Shown in pieces: positions 34,701-45,472 of a stretch of DNA of 51,864 nt. Source of the stretch: an uncultured SAR86 cluster bacterium. GTDB lineage: Bacteria > Pseudomonadota > Gammaproteobacteria > Magnimaribacterales > D2472. The translations under genes and the position numbers were made by a program. Below the pieces are notes generated by a model, which was not told the DNA's origin, did not search any database, and was given only the letters and a program-made list of their open reading frames with translations. The DNA lies in the NCBI GenBank assembly GCA_902528875.1, contig CABZTX010000001.1:1-51864 (forward strand), in the 5' to 3' direction. The first letter of the stretch is position 1. Every line of letters begins with the position of its first letter.

Positions 34701-36194
34701 TTAACCTCTGTTTGATTTTGACTTTTCTCTTTGCATCTTTAGCTCGTCTTTTCTTGAAATTTCAAGCTCCTCTAAATAGTTTTCTACTAGCGGAGTTATA
34801 TACTCACCAGTAAAAATTGAAGTTTCGAACTCGTTTATTTCTGGATTTCCAAATCTCACCGTTTCAATCAAATCCTCTAAAGTTTGATAAATTAGCCAAT
34901 CCGCATCTATTTCTTTTGCCACTTCATCATTTGACCTATTTGATGCTATTAGCTCTGATGTTGCAGGCATGTCAATACCATATAAATTTTGATATTTAAT
35001 AGCAGGTGCTGCAGAAGCAAAATAAACTTTTTTCGCACCAGCCTCCCTTGCCATTTCAATAATTTTTTTACTTGTAGTTCCTCTAACAATTGAATCATCA
35101 ACAAGCAAAACATTTTTATCTTGAAATTCTAAATCTAAAATATTTAGCTTTCTTCTAACTGATTTTTTTCTTTCTTCCTGGTACGGCATTATAAAAGTTC
35201 TTCCAATATATCTATTTTTAACAAATCCTTCTCTATAGGGAATATTTAAATCTACTGCTAATTGGTTTGCTGCGGTAGTGGAACTATCAGGAATTGGAAT
35301 TACAACATCAATATCATGATTAGGGTTTATTTCTTTTATTTGTTTTGCAAGTGATGATCCCATTCTCATTCTAGCTTTATATACTGAAATCTCATCAATT
35401 TTTGAATCTGGTCTTGAGAAATAAACATATTCAAAAATGCAGGGTCTTTTTTGAGGATTCTCTGAACATTGTTGTGAAAAAAGTTTACCTTGTTTATTAA
35501 TAAATATTGCTTCACCTGGTTCAATGTCTCTTAGTTTTGTGAATCCCATTGAAAGAAAAAGAGAATCTTCAGATGCAATAATATATTCTTTTCTTGTTTT
35601 TCCTTCTCTGACTCCAATCGATAATGGTCTAATTCCATTGTTATCTCTGAAAGCTAAAATTCCATGGCCTGTTATCAACGCAAGAACAGCATATGCCCCA
35701 TCACACCTTATATGAGTTTTATTTACAGCTTTGAAAATATGCTCTGCAGTTGGATAAATTTCTCTTTGTTTTCCAAATTCATGTGCAAAAATATTTAAAA
35801 GTACTTCAGAATCTGAATCAGTTTTTAAATGCCTCATCTCAGCATGAAATAATTCATTTCCAAGTTTTTTAGAGTTAGTTAGATTTCCATTATGTACAAG
35901 ACTAATTCCATAAGGTGAATTCACATACATTGGCTGAGCAAATTCTTTACCAGCTCCACCAGCAGTAGGATATCTCACATGGCCAATGCCGTAATTTCCT
36001 GTAAGCTTTTCCATATGCCTTTGTTGAAAGACATCTCTGACATAACCCATGGATTTTCTACTTTGAACTTTATCGTCTTGATCACATACAGCCATACCGG
36101 CTGCATCCTGACCTCTGTGTTGAAGCATCAGTAAAGAATCGTAAATTTCAGCAGCTACATTAGTTTCAGCTGAAATTCCAACTATTCCACACAT
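34701..36194 (-). CDS. purF: Amidophosphoribosyltransferase
   Basis: The 497-residue enzyme commits PRPP to purine synthesis. It begins MCGIVGI, so Cys2 is the N-terminal nucleophile after Met removal with no propeptide, and the PRPP loop is visible as VLLVDDSIVRGTTSKK. Length matches E. coli PurF (505). It is the last gene of the long minus-strand block, overlapping cvpA by one base, as in other gammaproteobacteria. Confidence 0.96.
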   Translation of the reverse strand: MCGIVGISAETNVAAEIYDSLLMLQHRGQDAAGMAVCDQDDKVQSRKSMGYVRDVFQQRHMEKLTGNYGIGHVRYPTAGGAGKEFAQPMYVNSPYGISLVHNGNLTNSKKLGNELFHAEMRHLKTDSDSEVLLNIFAHEFGKQREIYPTAEHIFKAVNKTHIRCDGAYAVLALITGHGILAFRDNNGIRPLSIGVREGKTRKEYIIASEDSLFLSMGFTKLRDIEPGEAIFINKQGKLFSQQCSENPQKRPCIFEYVYFSRPDSKIDEISVYKARMRMGSSLAKQIKEINPNHDIDVVIPIPDSSTTAANQLAVDLNIPYREGFVKNRYIGRTFIMPYQEERKKSVRRKLNILDLEFQDKNVLLVDDSIVRGTTSKKIIEMAREAGAKKVYFASAAPAIKYQNLYGIDMPATSELIASNRSNDEVAKEIDADWLIYQTLEDLIETVRFGNPEINEFETSIFTGEYITPLVENYLEELEISRKDELKMQREKSKSNRG

Positions 36195-36778
36195 TAAGAA
36201 TCCCCATCTTTAGTGTTGTTTTCATTTGGCACTGGAGGTACCCTATTTTGAAGAGGTTCTATCATCTCCAATGCTTCGTCTACCAGATTTCTATTATCTA
36301 CTAAATTTCTAAAATATGCTTCTATTTCTGGAGCATAAGTTTGAATTATTGGAGTTATTTTTGAGTTTATAATTAAGTCAGTGGATTTCAAGCTTGATGG
36401 TAATAAGAGAAAAATAACAAATATTACTACCAAGCCTCTGCTAAGACCAAAAAGAACTCCTAAAAATTTATCAAAACCAGAAGCTCCTGACCATTTTATG
36501 AGCTTGCTAATAAATTTTATAAGAATCCCACCAAGAAATATAAAAATTATAAAAACAACAATGTATGAAATTATTTTTGATACTTCTTCATTGCCTATAT
36601 ATTCATTAATTTTTGGTGTAGCTAAGAATTCAAGGCTTATCGCCGCAACAAACGCAGCAAGCCATAGAAATAATGACAAAAATTCTTTGGTAAAGCCTCT
36701 CGATAAAGATATCACTCCAGATGCAATCAAAATAACTAAAATTGACCAATCAGTTAAATTTAATCCTAAAGCTTCCAA
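36194..36778 (-). CDS. cvpA: CvpA family membrane protein
   Basis: The 194-residue protein has four hydrophobic segments in the first 130 residues (SILVILIASGVISL; FLSLFLWLAAFVAAI; IISYIVVFIIFIFLGGIL; LSRGLVVIFVIFLLL) and the SRGFTKEF and GASGFDKFLG signatures of CvpA. CvpA is required for colicin V production and tolerance of some stresses in E. coli; the molecular role is uncertain. It lies directly upstream of purF, the conserved position. Confidence 0.9.
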   Translation of the reverse strand: MEALGLNLTDWSILVILIASGVISLSRGFTKEFLSLFLWLAAFVAAISLEFLATPKINEYIGNEEVSKIISYIVVFIIFIFLGGILIKFISKLIKWSGASGFDKFLGVLFGLSRGLVVIFVIFLLLPSSLKSTDLIINSKITPIIQTYAPEIEAYFRNLVDNRNLVDEALEMIEPLQNRVPPVPNENNTKDGDS

Positions 36779-37215
36779 CGAGTTATTTCTCCATTAGTTG
36801 ACTTAGATAATTCCTTAATTTTGTTCATATTAACAACAATATCATCTTCTGAAATAAAAGGCCCTACATAAACTGCAAATAAATCTTTTTCATTATCAAA
36901 TTTTTCTACAAATGCCGGAAGCCCTGCAATCCTAATATCCTCAACAAGTTTATCTGCATTATTCCTTATTGATAATATATGAGCGCGATAGACAAAAAAG
37001 TCAAAATCTTTTTCCTCGTATGTTTCAAAATCTCCTGTATTTATTTTTTTTGAATCAGATGTCTTTTTGTTAATTGGTTTAGCCTCTGATATATCTTCTT
37101 GAATGATCTTTGATTCAATAATTAAGGTAGGTGATCCATTTGGGTAAAAGAAATAAAGAATAAATATTATTAAAGATGAAATACCAAATAACCCAGCAAG
37201 CCTCTCAATATGCAT
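36766..37215 (-). CDS. SPOR domain protein (DedD-like)
   Basis: The 149-residue protein has one N-terminal membrane helix (residues 9-24), a charged linker and a C-terminal SPOR-like domain (DFFVYRAHI to AVYVGPF). SPOR domains bind denuded peptidoglycan at the division septum. Position between accD and cvpA is that of the DedD/PA3110-type gene. It overlaps cvpA by 13 nt and accD by one base. In Pseudomonas folC lies between accD and this gene; here it is absent. Confidence 0.8.
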   Translation of the reverse strand: MHIERLAGLFGISSLIIFILYFFYPNGSPTLIIESKIIQEDISEAKPINKKTSDSKKINTGDFETYEEKDFDFFVYRAHILSIRNNADKLVEDIRIAGLPAFVEKFDNEKDLFAVYVGPFISEDDIVVNMNKIKELSKSTNGEITRWKL

Positions 37216-38060
37216 TAATTTTTATAAATTTTTCTTAATATTCCAGTAATCTTTGATCTGAGATTTGTTCTATGCACAATCATATCTATCGCCCCATTTT
37301 TCAATAAATATTCTGATTTTTGGAAATTATCTGGAAGCTCAATTCTCAAATTTTGTTCTATAACTCTTCTGCCTGTGAAGCCACTTAAAGCATTAGGCTC
37401 TGCTATATTAATATCACCCAACATAGCAATGCTTGCAGAAACACCTCCATAAATAGGGTCAACTAGAACAGATATAAAAGGTAGTTTTTCTTTCTTAAAC
37501 TTTTGTATAGCTGCAGATGTTTTTGCCATTTGCATAAGTGAGATCATTGATTCTTGCATTCTTGCTCCACCACTCGTTGCAAAACATATAAATGGACACT
37601 TATCTTTTATTGCTAAATTAATACCTTGCACAAACTTTTCTCCAACAACACTACCCATAGAGCCACCAAGAAATCTAAACTCAAAAGATGCAACCACGAC
37701 ATCTGTTGAATCTAATTCACCTTTTACAACTATTATCGCTTCTTTCTCACCTGTGGCTGCAACTGCATCTTTTACTCTAGTTGAATATTTTTTTGAGTCT
37801 TTAAATTTTAGTGGATCTTTTGTAGTTAGGTTTGGTGCTATTTCAGTATAAGAGCTACTATCTAAGAAAATATCAAGTCTTTTTCTTGCACCTATCCTAA
37901 AATGATAGTCACACTTTGGACAAACGTATAAGGATTTTTCAAGCTCAGGCGTATATAAGACTGCTCCACAATTTTTGCAAGAGGTCCACATTCCATCAGG
38001 TACTTTGCTTTTAGTCTTTAAAGTGCCTATTGAAGGTATTAATCTTGTTAACCAGTTCAT
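37215..38060 (-). CDS. accD: Acetyl-CoA carboxylase carboxyltransferase subunit beta
   Basis: The 281-residue protein carries the N-terminal zinc finger CKNCGAVLYTPELEKSLYVC with a following CxxC and the carboxyltransferase core (SGGARMQESMISLMQMAKT; GYGG-type YGGVSASIAMLGD). With AccA it transfers carboxyl from biotin to acetyl-CoA to make malonyl-CoA. The start overlaps trpA by 4 nt. It keeps its normal neighbourhood in the trp to purF block. Confidence 0.95.
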   Translation of the reverse strand: MNWLTRLIPSIGTLKTKSKVPDGMWTSCKNCGAVLYTPELEKSLYVCPKCDYHFRIGARKRLDIFLDSSSYTEIAPNLTTKDPLKFKDSKKYSTRVKDAVAATGEKEAIIVVKGELDSTDVVVASFEFRFLGGSMGSVVGEKFVQGINLAIKDKCPFICFATSGGARMQESMISLMQMAKTSAAIQKFKKEKLPFISVLVDPIYGGVSASIAMLGDINIAEPNALSGFTGRRVIEQNLRIELPDNFQKSEYLLKNGAIDMIVHRTNLRSKITGILRKIYKN

Positions 38061-38842
38061 GATATTGCTTGTTTTATTTCAGTAATATACTTTCTTATTC
38101 TATCAAATTCTTTTGTTACTGAGTTTTGTTCAATCATTTGCACAATAGATGATCCTATAATAATACCGTCAGAATGCTTAGATAATAGTGATGCGTCGCT
38201 TGCAGATTTAATACCAAAACCAGCAAGCGTAGGAACTGATGCATGTTTTTTTATTTCATTTACATTGTTAGATATTTCATTCGAATCTAAGTTAGACGCT
38301 CCTGTTACACCTCTCAAGGTTACATAATAAACAAAACCAGAACTATTTTTTGCAATAGATTCAATCCTATCTTGTTTTGTTGTAGGTGATATAAGTGAAA
38401 TAGTATTGATTGAAGAACTTTTGATACCATAATCATTTAAATTGAGCTCTCCTGGAATATCGACAACCAATATTGAATCAATAGCACTGTTTTTATTTTC
38501 TTCAATAATCTTTTTATGAAACATGAATGTATTCAGATAACCCATTAAAATAAGAGGTGTAGTTGAATCTTTATTTCTAAAAATTTCAACCATTGAATAA
38601 ATATCTTTTAAAGAAATATTGTTCTTTAAGGCTCTATCATGCGCTCTTTGAATTATTGGACCTTCTGCAATTGGGTCCGTAAAGGGAACGCCTATTTCAA
38701 TTGCATCCACGCCAGCTTCAACAAATAAATGCATTAAATCAACAGTTGTCTGTATATCAGGATCACCGGCAACTAAGTAGGCTACAAGAGCTTTTTTATT
38801 TTGTTGTTTAAGGTTTGCTAATGTTTCTGTTAATCTATTCAA
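38057..38842 (-). CDS. trpA: Tryptophan synthase alpha chain
   Basis: The 261-residue TIM-barrel cleaves indole-3-glycerol phosphate. Catalytic Glu and Asp appear in [16 protein letters not shown] (positions near 48 and 59), and the phosphate site [10 protein letters not shown] with GIIIGSSIV is present. ATGA overlaps link it with trpB before and accD after. I see no attenuator upstream of the trp genes. Confidence 0.95.
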   Translation of the reverse strand: MNRLTETLANLKQQNKKALVAYLVAGDPDIQTTVDLMHLFVEAGVDAIEIGVPFTDPIAEGPIIQRAHDRALKNNISLKDIYSMVEIFRNKDSTTPLILMGYLNTFMFHKKIIEENKNSAIDSILVVDIPGELNLNDYGIKSSSINTISLISPTTKQDRIESIAKNSSGFVYYVTLRGVTGASNLDSNEISNNVNEIKKHASVPTLAGFGIKSASDASLLSKHSDGIIIGSSIVQMIEQNSVTKEFDRIRKYITEIKQAIS

Positions 38843-40044
38843 AGTTTAATTCCATCTATCTCAGCGACAGTATTAATGTCCTTGTCACCTCTTCCAGACA
38901 GATTAACAATTATGTTTGCAGATGAATCATATTCTTTCATCAAAATATCAAGATAAGCAAAAGCATGAGCTGTTTCAAGAGCAGGAATTATTCCCTCTAA
39001 TTCTGATACTTCGTGAAATGCTCTTAAAGCTTCATCATCGCTAACTGCAACATATTCAGCTCTTCCCGAATCTTTAAGCCAGGAATGCTCAGGTCCAACA
39101 CCAGGATAATCTAGGCCAGCAGATACAGATTTTGTTTCTTTTACTTGACCTTTTTCGTCCTGCATTAAGTAGCTTAGTGCACCATGCAGTACTCCTGGAA
39201 TACCATCATTTAATGGTGCTGCATGCTCACCAGTTTCAACACCCTCACCACCAGCTTCAACACCAATAAGTCTTGTTTCATTCATAGAAATAAATGGATA
39301 AAAAGCTCCCATTGCATTGGAGCCACCTCCAACACAAGCAACAATCGCATCTGGCATTGCATTAAATAATTTTTTCGATTGTGATATTAATTCCTCTCCA
39401 ACAACTGAATTAAAGTCTCTTACAATCATTGGATAAGGATGAGGTCCAGTTACGCTTCCAATGATGTAATAAGTATCGTCTACATTTGTTACCCAATCTC
39501 TCAAGGCTTCATTTAATGCGTCTTTAAGTGTTGCAGAACCAGAATTAACAGCATGAACGTGAGCACCCAGAAGTTTTATTCTGTAAACATTTAAGGACTG
39601 TCTCTCAACATCTTCCGAACCCATATAAATATGGCATTCTAAGCCCAATCTTGCAGCAACAGCAGCAGTTGCAACTCCGTGTTGTCCAGCACCAGTTTCT
39701 GCAATAATTCTTTTTTTTCCCATGTATTTAGCTAATAGAATTTGTCCAATGGTGTTATTAATTTTATGAGCACCCGTATGATTTAGATCTTCCCTTTTAA
39801 GCCAAATTGAACCAGTTCCATAATGCTTAGTAAGTCTTTCTGCAAAATATAGTGGTGATGGCCTGCCAACAAACTCTGATAAATCACTATAAAATTTTTC
39901 CTTAAATTCATTATTATCTTTTAGTTTTTTATATGTCGTCTCCAGTTGCTCAAGAGCATACATAAGGGTCTCAGGAACAAATTTTCCTCCAAACTCTCCA
40001 TAAAAACCATTTTTATCTGGCAAATTTTGTTTATTTGTTTTCAT
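38839..40044 (-). CDS. trpB: Tryptophan synthase beta chain
   Basis: The 401-residue PLP enzyme condenses indole with serine. Lysine of the Schiff base lies in [11 protein letters not shown] and the phosphate loop is [23 protein letters not shown] and [14 protein letters not shown] are further signature stretches. It follows trpF by 2 nt and overlaps trpA by 4 nt, so the two synthase subunits are made together. Confidence 0.97.
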   Translation of the reverse strand: MKTNKQNLPDKNGFYGEFGGKFVPETLMYALEQLETTYKKLKDNNEFKEKFYSDLSEFVGRPSPLYFAERLTKHYGTGSIWLKREDLNHTGAHKINNTIGQILLAKYMGKKRIIAETGAGQHGVATAAVAARLGLECHIYMGSEDVERQSLNVYRIKLLGAHVHAVNSGSATLKDALNEALRDWVTNVDDTYYIIGSVTGPHPYPMIVRDFNSVVGEELISQSKKLFNAMPDAIVACVGGGSNAMGAFYPFISMNETRLIGVEAGGEGVETGEHAAPLNDGIPGVLHGALSYLMQDEKGQVKETKSVSAGLDYPGVGPEHSWLKDSGRAEYVAVSDDEALRAFHEVSELEGIIPALETAHAFAYLDILMKEYDSSANIIVNLSGRGDKDINTVAEIDGIKL

Positions 40045-40046
40045 TG

Positions 40047-40664
40047 TTAAAAATTTTTAAAAATCTCTTTAATCAGTTTTATTTCTTTTACGCCTTTTAT
40101 GGACTCAACACCCGAATTAATATCAATGCACCATGGGTCTATACCTATAGCATTATCAACATTTTTTGAATTAATGCCACCTGATAAAATAATTTTATGC
40201 TCTTTTAATACTTTTTTTGGAATAAGCTGCCAATTAAATGATTTTCCAGTGCCTCCATGCACACCCTTTTGATAATTTTCTAACAAAATCCCAGAAGCAT
40301 CTGGATACGTATGAATTTTATCAAGACAATTGATATCCTTGAATCTTATAACTTTCCAAAATTCTTTTTTGAATAATTTACAGAATGTATTTGTCTCATT
40401 TCCATGGAATTGGAGAAGAGGATTTTTAAAATATGATGAAGTTTCTCTGACAAACTCCTCAGAGGCATTCACATAAACACATACTGGTTTTTTATCTTTA
40501 AAATCTGTTTGATTAATCGTTCTTAAGAAATCATTATTTACATTCCTTGGACTATTTTCATAAAAAATAAATCCTAGGAAACTTGCATTACTTTCAGATG
40601 AGATTAAATAATCAAGTATTTTTTGATTATTGATTCCACATATTTTGTAAAGTGGTTTGTTCAT
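40047..40664 (-). CDS. trpF: Phosphoribosylanthranilate isomerase
   Basis: The 205-residue barrel isomerises phosphoribosylanthranilate to CdRP. The catalytic Cys9 is in YKICG and the catalytic Asp in [17 protein letters not shown] and LSGGIN are also typical. It overlaps truA by 4 nt. Other trp genes (trpE, D, C) are not in the window. Confidence 0.92.
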   Translation of the reverse strand: MNKPLYKICGINNQKILDYLISSESNASFLGFIFYENSPRNVNNDFLRTINQTDFKDKKPVCVYVNASEEFVRETSSYFKNPLLQFHGNETNTFCKLFKKEFWKVIRFKDINCLDKIHTYPDASGILLENYQKGVHGGTGKSFNWQLIPKKVLKEHKIILSGGINSKNVDNAIGIDPWCIDINSGVESIKGVKEIKLIKEIFKNF

Positions 40665-41446
40665 ATTTTGAATCTATCAAGTAAATTTTTTACAGGACTT
40701 TGTATTTTTAATTTAGAGTCATAGCTCGGGCCTAGAAAGAATAAGCCAGACGCAGGAAGAGTTTTTCCAGCAAAAGATCTATCTTTCTTTCCAATTATTT
40801 CACTCACTGAAAGAATGTTTTCATTTTTTGATATGTCTAATATTGTTCCAACCATAATTCTTACCATATTCTGCAAAAAAGCATTTGCAGATATTGAAAT
40901 AATTATAAATTTATTAAAAGTTTTCACTTCAGCCTTAAGAACTTTTTTAATAGGATTCATTGAGTTACAACTTGAACTCCTGAAAGAACTAAAATCATGC
41001 TCTCCAATAAACATTTTTATTTGTCGGGACATTTCTTCAACATCAAGTGTATTTGACACCCTGTGTGAATATTTATCAAAAAATAATTGCTTACTTGATG
41101 AATTATAAATGACATATGAATAATTCCTATAAATTGCAGAAAATCTTGAATTAAATGAATCAGGAACTTTATGAATCTCTTTAACAGATATCGTATTTGG
41201 GAGATTTGAATTAATTCCTTTTATCCAATTATTATCTTCTCTTTTGAGGTTTGTTTCAAAATCAAAAACCTGAGATAGAGCATGAACTCCTGCATCAGTT
41301 CTGCCAGAATAGTTAATCGAAATGGGATTTCCTGTAATTTCCATAATAGCATTTTCAAGATGTTCTTGAATGGTTATTGCATTCTTTTGACGCTGAAAGC
41401 CAGAAAAATCTGTACCATCATACTCAACTGTAAAAGCTAATTTCAC
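40661..41446 (-). CDS. truA: tRNA pseudouridine(38-40) synthase
   Basis: The 261-residue enzyme modifies the anticodon stem-loop of many tRNAs. It shows VEYDGTDFSGFQRQ and the catalytic Asp motif YSGRTDAGVHALSQV, followed by FLQNMVRIMVGTI. Length matches TruA (about 270). Its ends overlap trpF and the fimV-like gene by 4 nt each. Confidence 0.96.
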   Translation of the reverse strand: MKLAFTVEYDGTDFSGFQRQKNAITIQEHLENAIMEITGNPISINYSGRTDAGVHALSQVFDFETNLKREDNNWIKGINSNLPNTISVKEIHKVPDSFNSRFSAIYRNYSYVIYNSSSKQLFFDKYSHRVSNTLDVEEMSRQIKMFIGEHDFSSFRSSSCNSMNPIKKVLKAEVKTFNKFIIISISANAFLQNMVRIMVGTILDISKNENILSVSEIIGKKDRSFAGKTLPASGLFFLGPSYDSKLKIQSPVKNLLDRFKI

Positions 41447-42750
41447 TCTTGATTGATTTTTGATAGGAGATTTGAGGAAAGTGATTTAATTTCTTCATCT
41501 TTTGACTCTTTAATTAGATAGTTTAGTATGTTTTTTGAGGCATGATAATCTTTCATTTCAAAATAGGTTATAGCTAAATCAAATTGTTGTTGATCTCTAT
41601 TATTATTAACGCTTAAGCCATCTGGTATTCCAAATTCAGTCTTGTCATCATCCACCGCCTCCTCAAAATCATATAGAATTTTTTTACCATTTTTATAATT
41701 ATTGTATTGAATATAAATCAAGGCTAACAAAATACCTGATAGTACCGAAACTAATGAAATAAATAAGACATCCATGAGTTCAAAGCTTCTATCATTTTGA
41801 ACCTCAGCCGATTCTTTTGTTTTATTGATTAACTCTTGTGCAATATCGTTTTCAATTCCAAGTGAAATTTCTTTAGTATTAATTTCTATTAACGTTTCAG
41901 GGTCACTTGTCTCATCAAATGTAAATTGATTAACATCGTCAGTTTTTTCCTGAATTTCTTCAGTATTGATTTGATTTTCAACTACTTTTGGAGCAGTTAA
42001 CACAAGCAAAGATCTTGAGGCAGCTTTAAAACTAGATGAAAAGGAAGTATTCATATCTAAAATCGAGTTTCTTGCTATTTCAAAAGATATATTTTCCATT
42101 TCTGAAATATTAGGTATTTGAATATCTATATCACTTCTAATTAAATTAATATTGCTGTCAATAAAAGCAGACTTATTTCCTAAATAAATTGACCACATAA
42201 TTTGATATATTGAAATATCGTTCAAACCTTGTTTGATTTCTGTTGCCAAACTCCACATGGTTGAAATATCTTCTGCTTTATAAATTTTTTGAAAAATATC
42301 AGTACTTGTAGAGACCTCATTCATATTAGACGTATCATTTTGAGATGCATTATTTGAGGATTGTTTTGATATAGCTATTTCTTGCAAAGCTTGTGATCTT
42401 CTTGATTTTGATGGTAAGAAAATAAAAATATCCTTTTTAAATTCTTCTTTTATATTAATTTGAAAGCTGAAATAATCCTCAAAATAATTACTAGACAGAA
42501 CTATTTTGAAAGTTTGATAATCACCAAAATTTTCAAGCAATGTGTATTGAATTAAGTTGTCATTAATAATATCTTCTGACTTGTATTCATTTATAAATAT
42601 TTCTGAATCTTTAGCATTAGCATTTTTTATTTTTAACTCTATTACCCTTTCGTCATTAGAATTTGTATTAACTACTGGGGAATACAAAATGATATCTGAA
42701 AGAACATTCAAAGAAATGCTCATTAAAACAGAGTAAAAATATTTCAACAC
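41443..42750 (-). CDS. Reduced FimV-like protein (LysM-type, membrane, FimV C-terminal motif)
   Basis: The 435-residue protein has a signal-like N-terminus followed by LSDIILYSPVVNTNSNDERV, which resembles the FimV start. A LysM-like FimV region (roughly 157-213, with TMWSLA and AFIDSNIN), one membrane helix (about 327-348) and the C-terminal FimV peptide (389-432, DLAITYFEMKDYHASKNIL) follow in order. FimV organises polar machinery and type IV pili in Pseudomonas. Here the long acidic cytoplasmic TPR region is mostly gone (P. aeruginosa FimV is over 900 residues). Position between truA and asd is the expected one, so it is a true but minimal relative. Confidence 0.8.
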   Translation of the reverse strand: MLKYFYSVLMSISLNVLSDIILYSPVVNTNSNDERVIELKIKNANAKDSEIFINEYKSEDIINDNLIQYTLLENFGDYQTFKIVLSSNYFEDYFSFQINIKEEFKKDIFIFLPSKSRRSQALQEIAISKQSSNNASQNDTSNMNEVSTSTDIFQKIYKAEDISTMWSLATEIKQGLNDISIYQIMWSIYLGNKSAFIDSNINLIRSDIDIQIPNISEMENISFEIARNSILDMNTSFSSSFKAASRSLLVLTAPKVVENQINTEEIQEKTDDVNQFTFDETSDPETLIEINTKEISLGIENDIAQELINKTKESAEVQNDRSFELMDVLFISLVSVLSGILLALIYIQYNNYKNGKKILYDFEEAVDDDKTEFGIPDGLSVNNNRDQQQFDLAITYFEMKDYHASKNILNYLIKESKDEEIKSLSSNLLSKINQE

Positions 42751-43760
42751 AGTTTATTATTTTCAATTAGTTGTTCAAGAATTTGTACCGCATTGAGAGC
42801 AGCCCCTTTTCCGTAAACATTATCTGCAACTATCCACATAGAGACCCAACTCTCATTATTGATAATTTGTGTTCTTATTCTTCCAACAAAAACATCTTCA
42901 GTATCATCTGCGTTTTCAAGAGGAGTTGGATATTCTAACTTTGATGGGTTATCTATAATGGTTATTCCTGAAGAAACTGACAATAGATCACATATTTCTT
43001 TTTTTGTAATGGGATTCTTTGTTCTAAAAAATATTGCTTCTGAATGACCGTTTATAACAGGAACCCTTACACACGTTGCCTGAACTTCAATATTTGGATC
43101 TAAAATTTTCTTCGTTTCCCAAACAACTTTCATCTCTTCTTTTGTAAAATCATTATCAAGAAAAATATCACATTGAGGTATTGCGTTAAAAGCAATTTTC
43201 TTTGGATATACTTTTGGCTCAGCATTTTTGTCATGTAATTGAAGATTGAGTTCTGCTACTGCATCTTTCCCAGTTCCAGATACAGCTTGATAAGTGGCAA
43301 CATTTAATATTTCTACATTATATTTTCTATGGATTGGTTCAAGGGCCATTAATAGTTGTGATACAGAACAATTTGGATTTGCAATAAGTAATGGGCCTTC
43401 AACGTCATTAAGAATATGTCCATTAATTTCGGGAATAATTAATGGTACGTCCTCTTCATATCTATACTCTGAAGATAAATCGATTACGAAAGAACCCATT
43501 CTCACAAAATCTTTTGCATACTTTCTGGGAACATCCGAGCCAGCTGCAAAAATAATCAAACTTGCCTTTGTTGAATCAAAACTTGATATATCTTCAATCA
43601 TATATTTTTTATTATTAAAAGAGATTTCTTTTCCTACAGAAGCATGGCCAAGAGGAAAAAAATTCTTAATATTTACTTCCTTTTTTTCCAATAAAGATAT
43701 TATCTTATTTCCTACGACACCAGATGCTCCAACTAAGGCTAAATTAATTGAATTATTCAT
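42744..43760 (-). CDS. asd: Aspartate-semialdehyde dehydrogenase
   Basis: The 338-residue enzyme reduces aspartyl phosphate, made by LysC at 12869-14083, to aspartate semialdehyde. It has the cofactor motif VGASGVVG, the catalytic Cys in [17 protein letters not shown] and the NGHSEAIFF His segment. It overlaps fimV by 7 nt and leuB by 8 nt. The size belongs to the shorter branch of the family. Confidence 0.95.
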   Translation of the reverse strand: MNNSINLALVGASGVVGNKIISLLEKKEVNIKNFFPLGHASVGKEISFNNKKYMIEDISSFDSTKASLIIFAAGSDVPRKYAKDFVRMGSFVIDLSSEYRYEEDVPLIIPEINGHILNDVEGPLLIANPNCSVSQLLMALEPIHRKYNVEILNVATYQAVSGTGKDAVAELNLQLHDKNAEPKVYPKKIAFNAIPQCDIFLDNDFTKEEMKVVWETKKILDPNIEVQATCVRVPVINGHSEAIFFRTKNPITKKEICDLLSVSSGITIIDNPSKLEYPTPLENADDTEDVFVGRIRTQIINNESWVSMWIVADNVYGKGAALNAVQILEQLIENNKLC

Positions 43761-44829
43761 CTTTAATCATCTCAATTATTTTTTTTGCAACTTCTGATGT
43801 CTTCAGATAATTTTCGTCTGTTTTTATGTCAATAGTTCTATTGCCGGACTCGATAAACTTTCTAATAGCACGATCAATTCTATTTGCAGCTTCTTCCTCA
43901 TTTAACGAATATTTTAGTGCCATTGATAGTGAAGAAATCATTGCCAAAGGATTTGCTAGGTTTTTTCCTGCTATATCTGGTGCACTTCCATGACATGGTT
44001 CAAACATACCCTTGAATGAGCTATCCAATGATGCAGACGGAAGCATGCCAATTGATCCAGTAAGCGTAGCAGCAATATCTGAAAGAATATCTCCAAAAAG
44101 ATTACTCGAAACTATCACATCAAACTGATTAGGGTTAAGAACTAATTGCATTGCAGCATTGTCAGCAAGTTGATGCGAGAGCTCAACATCTGGATAATCT
44201 TCAGACATTTCAGTCACAATAGATCTCCAAAATTTTGATACTTCTAATACATTAGCTTTTTCAACAGAACATAATTTTTTATTTCTTTTTTGTGCAGATT
44301 CAAATGCTACTCTAGCAATTCTCCTAATTTCTTCTTCGTTATAAATCATTGTATTAAAAGCGTAGTTAGGTTCTGTATCTAAAAAAATACCTCTAGGTTC
44401 ACCAAAATATATTCCTCCTGTAAGTTCTCTTACGATGAGGATATCAAGGTCATTTATTATTTCTTTTTTTAATGGAGATGCGGCTGATAATTCATTAAAT
44501 AAAAAGGCTGGTCTAAGATTTGCAAAAAGATTTAATTCTTTTCTTAATCTTAATAAAGCATTTTCAGGTCGAGCATCCCAGTCCAGATCATCCCATTCAG
44601 GGCCTCCAACAGCGCCAAATAAAATAGCATCTGCATCCTTAGCTGCATCAAGAACACTCTCTGGTATTGATGAACCAGACTCATCATAAGCTGTACCACC
44701 AACATTCATTGATGTTACTTTAAAATCAAGGTGATATTCATCAATTATAAAATCTAAGACGTCAACGGCAGATGCGGTTACCTCTTGACCAATGCCATCA
44801 CCTGGCAAAACTAATAATTTTTTACTCAT
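43753..44829 (-). CDS. leuB: 3-isopropylmalate dehydrogenase
   Basis: I place the start at the ATG at 44829 (protein [17 protein letters not shown], 358 residues); the longer open frame to 44871 runs into leuD and lacks support. The enzyme oxidatively decarboxylates 3-isopropylmalate with NAD. Seen are the Arg-rich [28 protein letters not shown] and [10 protein letters not shown] motifs and a [11 protein letters not shown] cofactor segment. It overlaps leuD by 8 nt and asd by 8 nt, the Pseudomonas order. Confidence 0.96.
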   Translation of the reverse strand: MSKKLLVLPGDGIGQEVTASAVDVLDFIIDEYHLDFKVTSMNVGGTAYDESGSSIPESVLDAAKDADAILFGAVGGPEWDDLDWDARPENALLRLRKELNLFANLRPAFLFNELSAASPLKKEIINDLDILIVRELTGGIYFGEPRGIFLDTEPNYAFNTMIYNEEEIRRIARVAFESAQKRNKKLCSVEKANVLEVSKFWRSIVTEMSEDYPDVELSHQLADNAAMQLVLNPNQFDVIVSSNLFGDILSDIAATLTGSIGMLPSASLDSSFKGMFEPCHGSAPDIAGKNLANPLAMISSLSMALKYSLNEEEAANRIDRAIRKFIESGNRTIDIKTDENYLKTSEVAKKIIEMIKDE

Positions 44830-45472
44830 TAGCATATATCCACGGTTTTGATGACATCCTATTTTTTTCAAAGTTTAAGATTTTCTCTTTCTCTTTAAGG
44901 CTTACATCAACATCATCTAATCCATATATGATTCGATCAATTAGATGATCATCTACTTTAAAATTTAATTTATGTTTGTCATCTATGTAGATCGTTCTTT
45001 GTTGGAGATCTAAAGAAAGTTCAACAATATCTTTTTTAACTAAACCAAAAAGTTCTTCAATTTCATTTTTTTTTAACTTGACTGGTAGTACCGAATTTTT
45101 AAAACAATTATTATAAAAAATATCTCCAAATGATGATGCTATAACTGCTTTAATGCCAAAATCTCTTAAGGCCCATACGGCGTGTTCTCTCGATGAACCA
45201 CAGCCAAAATTATCTCTTACAAGAAGAATTTTAGATTCACTATATGGTTTGTTATTTAAAATAAAATCTTGGTTGATATGTCTATCTTCTTTTTTAACAC
45301 CAAGCTTTCCATCATCCTTATATCTCCATCCATCAAACAAATAATCTTCATAGCCAAATTTTTTAATTGATTTCAAATATTCTGTTGGAATGATTTGATC
45401 TGTGTCAATATTATCTCTATCAATATAACTTACTACTCCATCTATGATTAATCCCTCACTATTAGATGTCAT
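44822..45472 (-). CDS. leuD: 3-isopropylmalate dehydratase small subunit
   Basis: The 216-residue subunit supplies the swivel domain of isopropylmalate isomerase; [12 protein letters not shown] and the [13 protein letters not shown] motif are present. It works as a heterodimer with LeuC, encoded just upstream with a 4-nt overlap. Confidence 0.96.
   Translation of the reverse strand: MTSNSEGLIIDGVVSYIDRDNIDTDQIIPTEYLKSIKKFGYEDYLFDGWRYKDDGKLGVKKEDRHINQDFILNNKPYSESKILLVRDNFGCGSSREHAVWALRDFGIKAVIASSFGDIFYNNCFKNSVLPVKLKKNEIEELFGLVKKDIVELSLDLQQRTIYIDDKHKLNFKVDDHLIDRIIYGLDDVDVSLKEKEKILNFEKNRMSSKPWIYANE

Noticed and set aside
40047-40070. Tryptophan leader or attenuator before the trp genes
   Set aside because: trpF is fused to truA by a 4-nt overlap, leaving no room for a leader peptide or hairpins.
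44830-44871. N-terminal extension of leuB
   Set aside because: The extension lies inside leuD and adds residues absent from LeuB; the ATG at 44829 gives the normal N-terminus.
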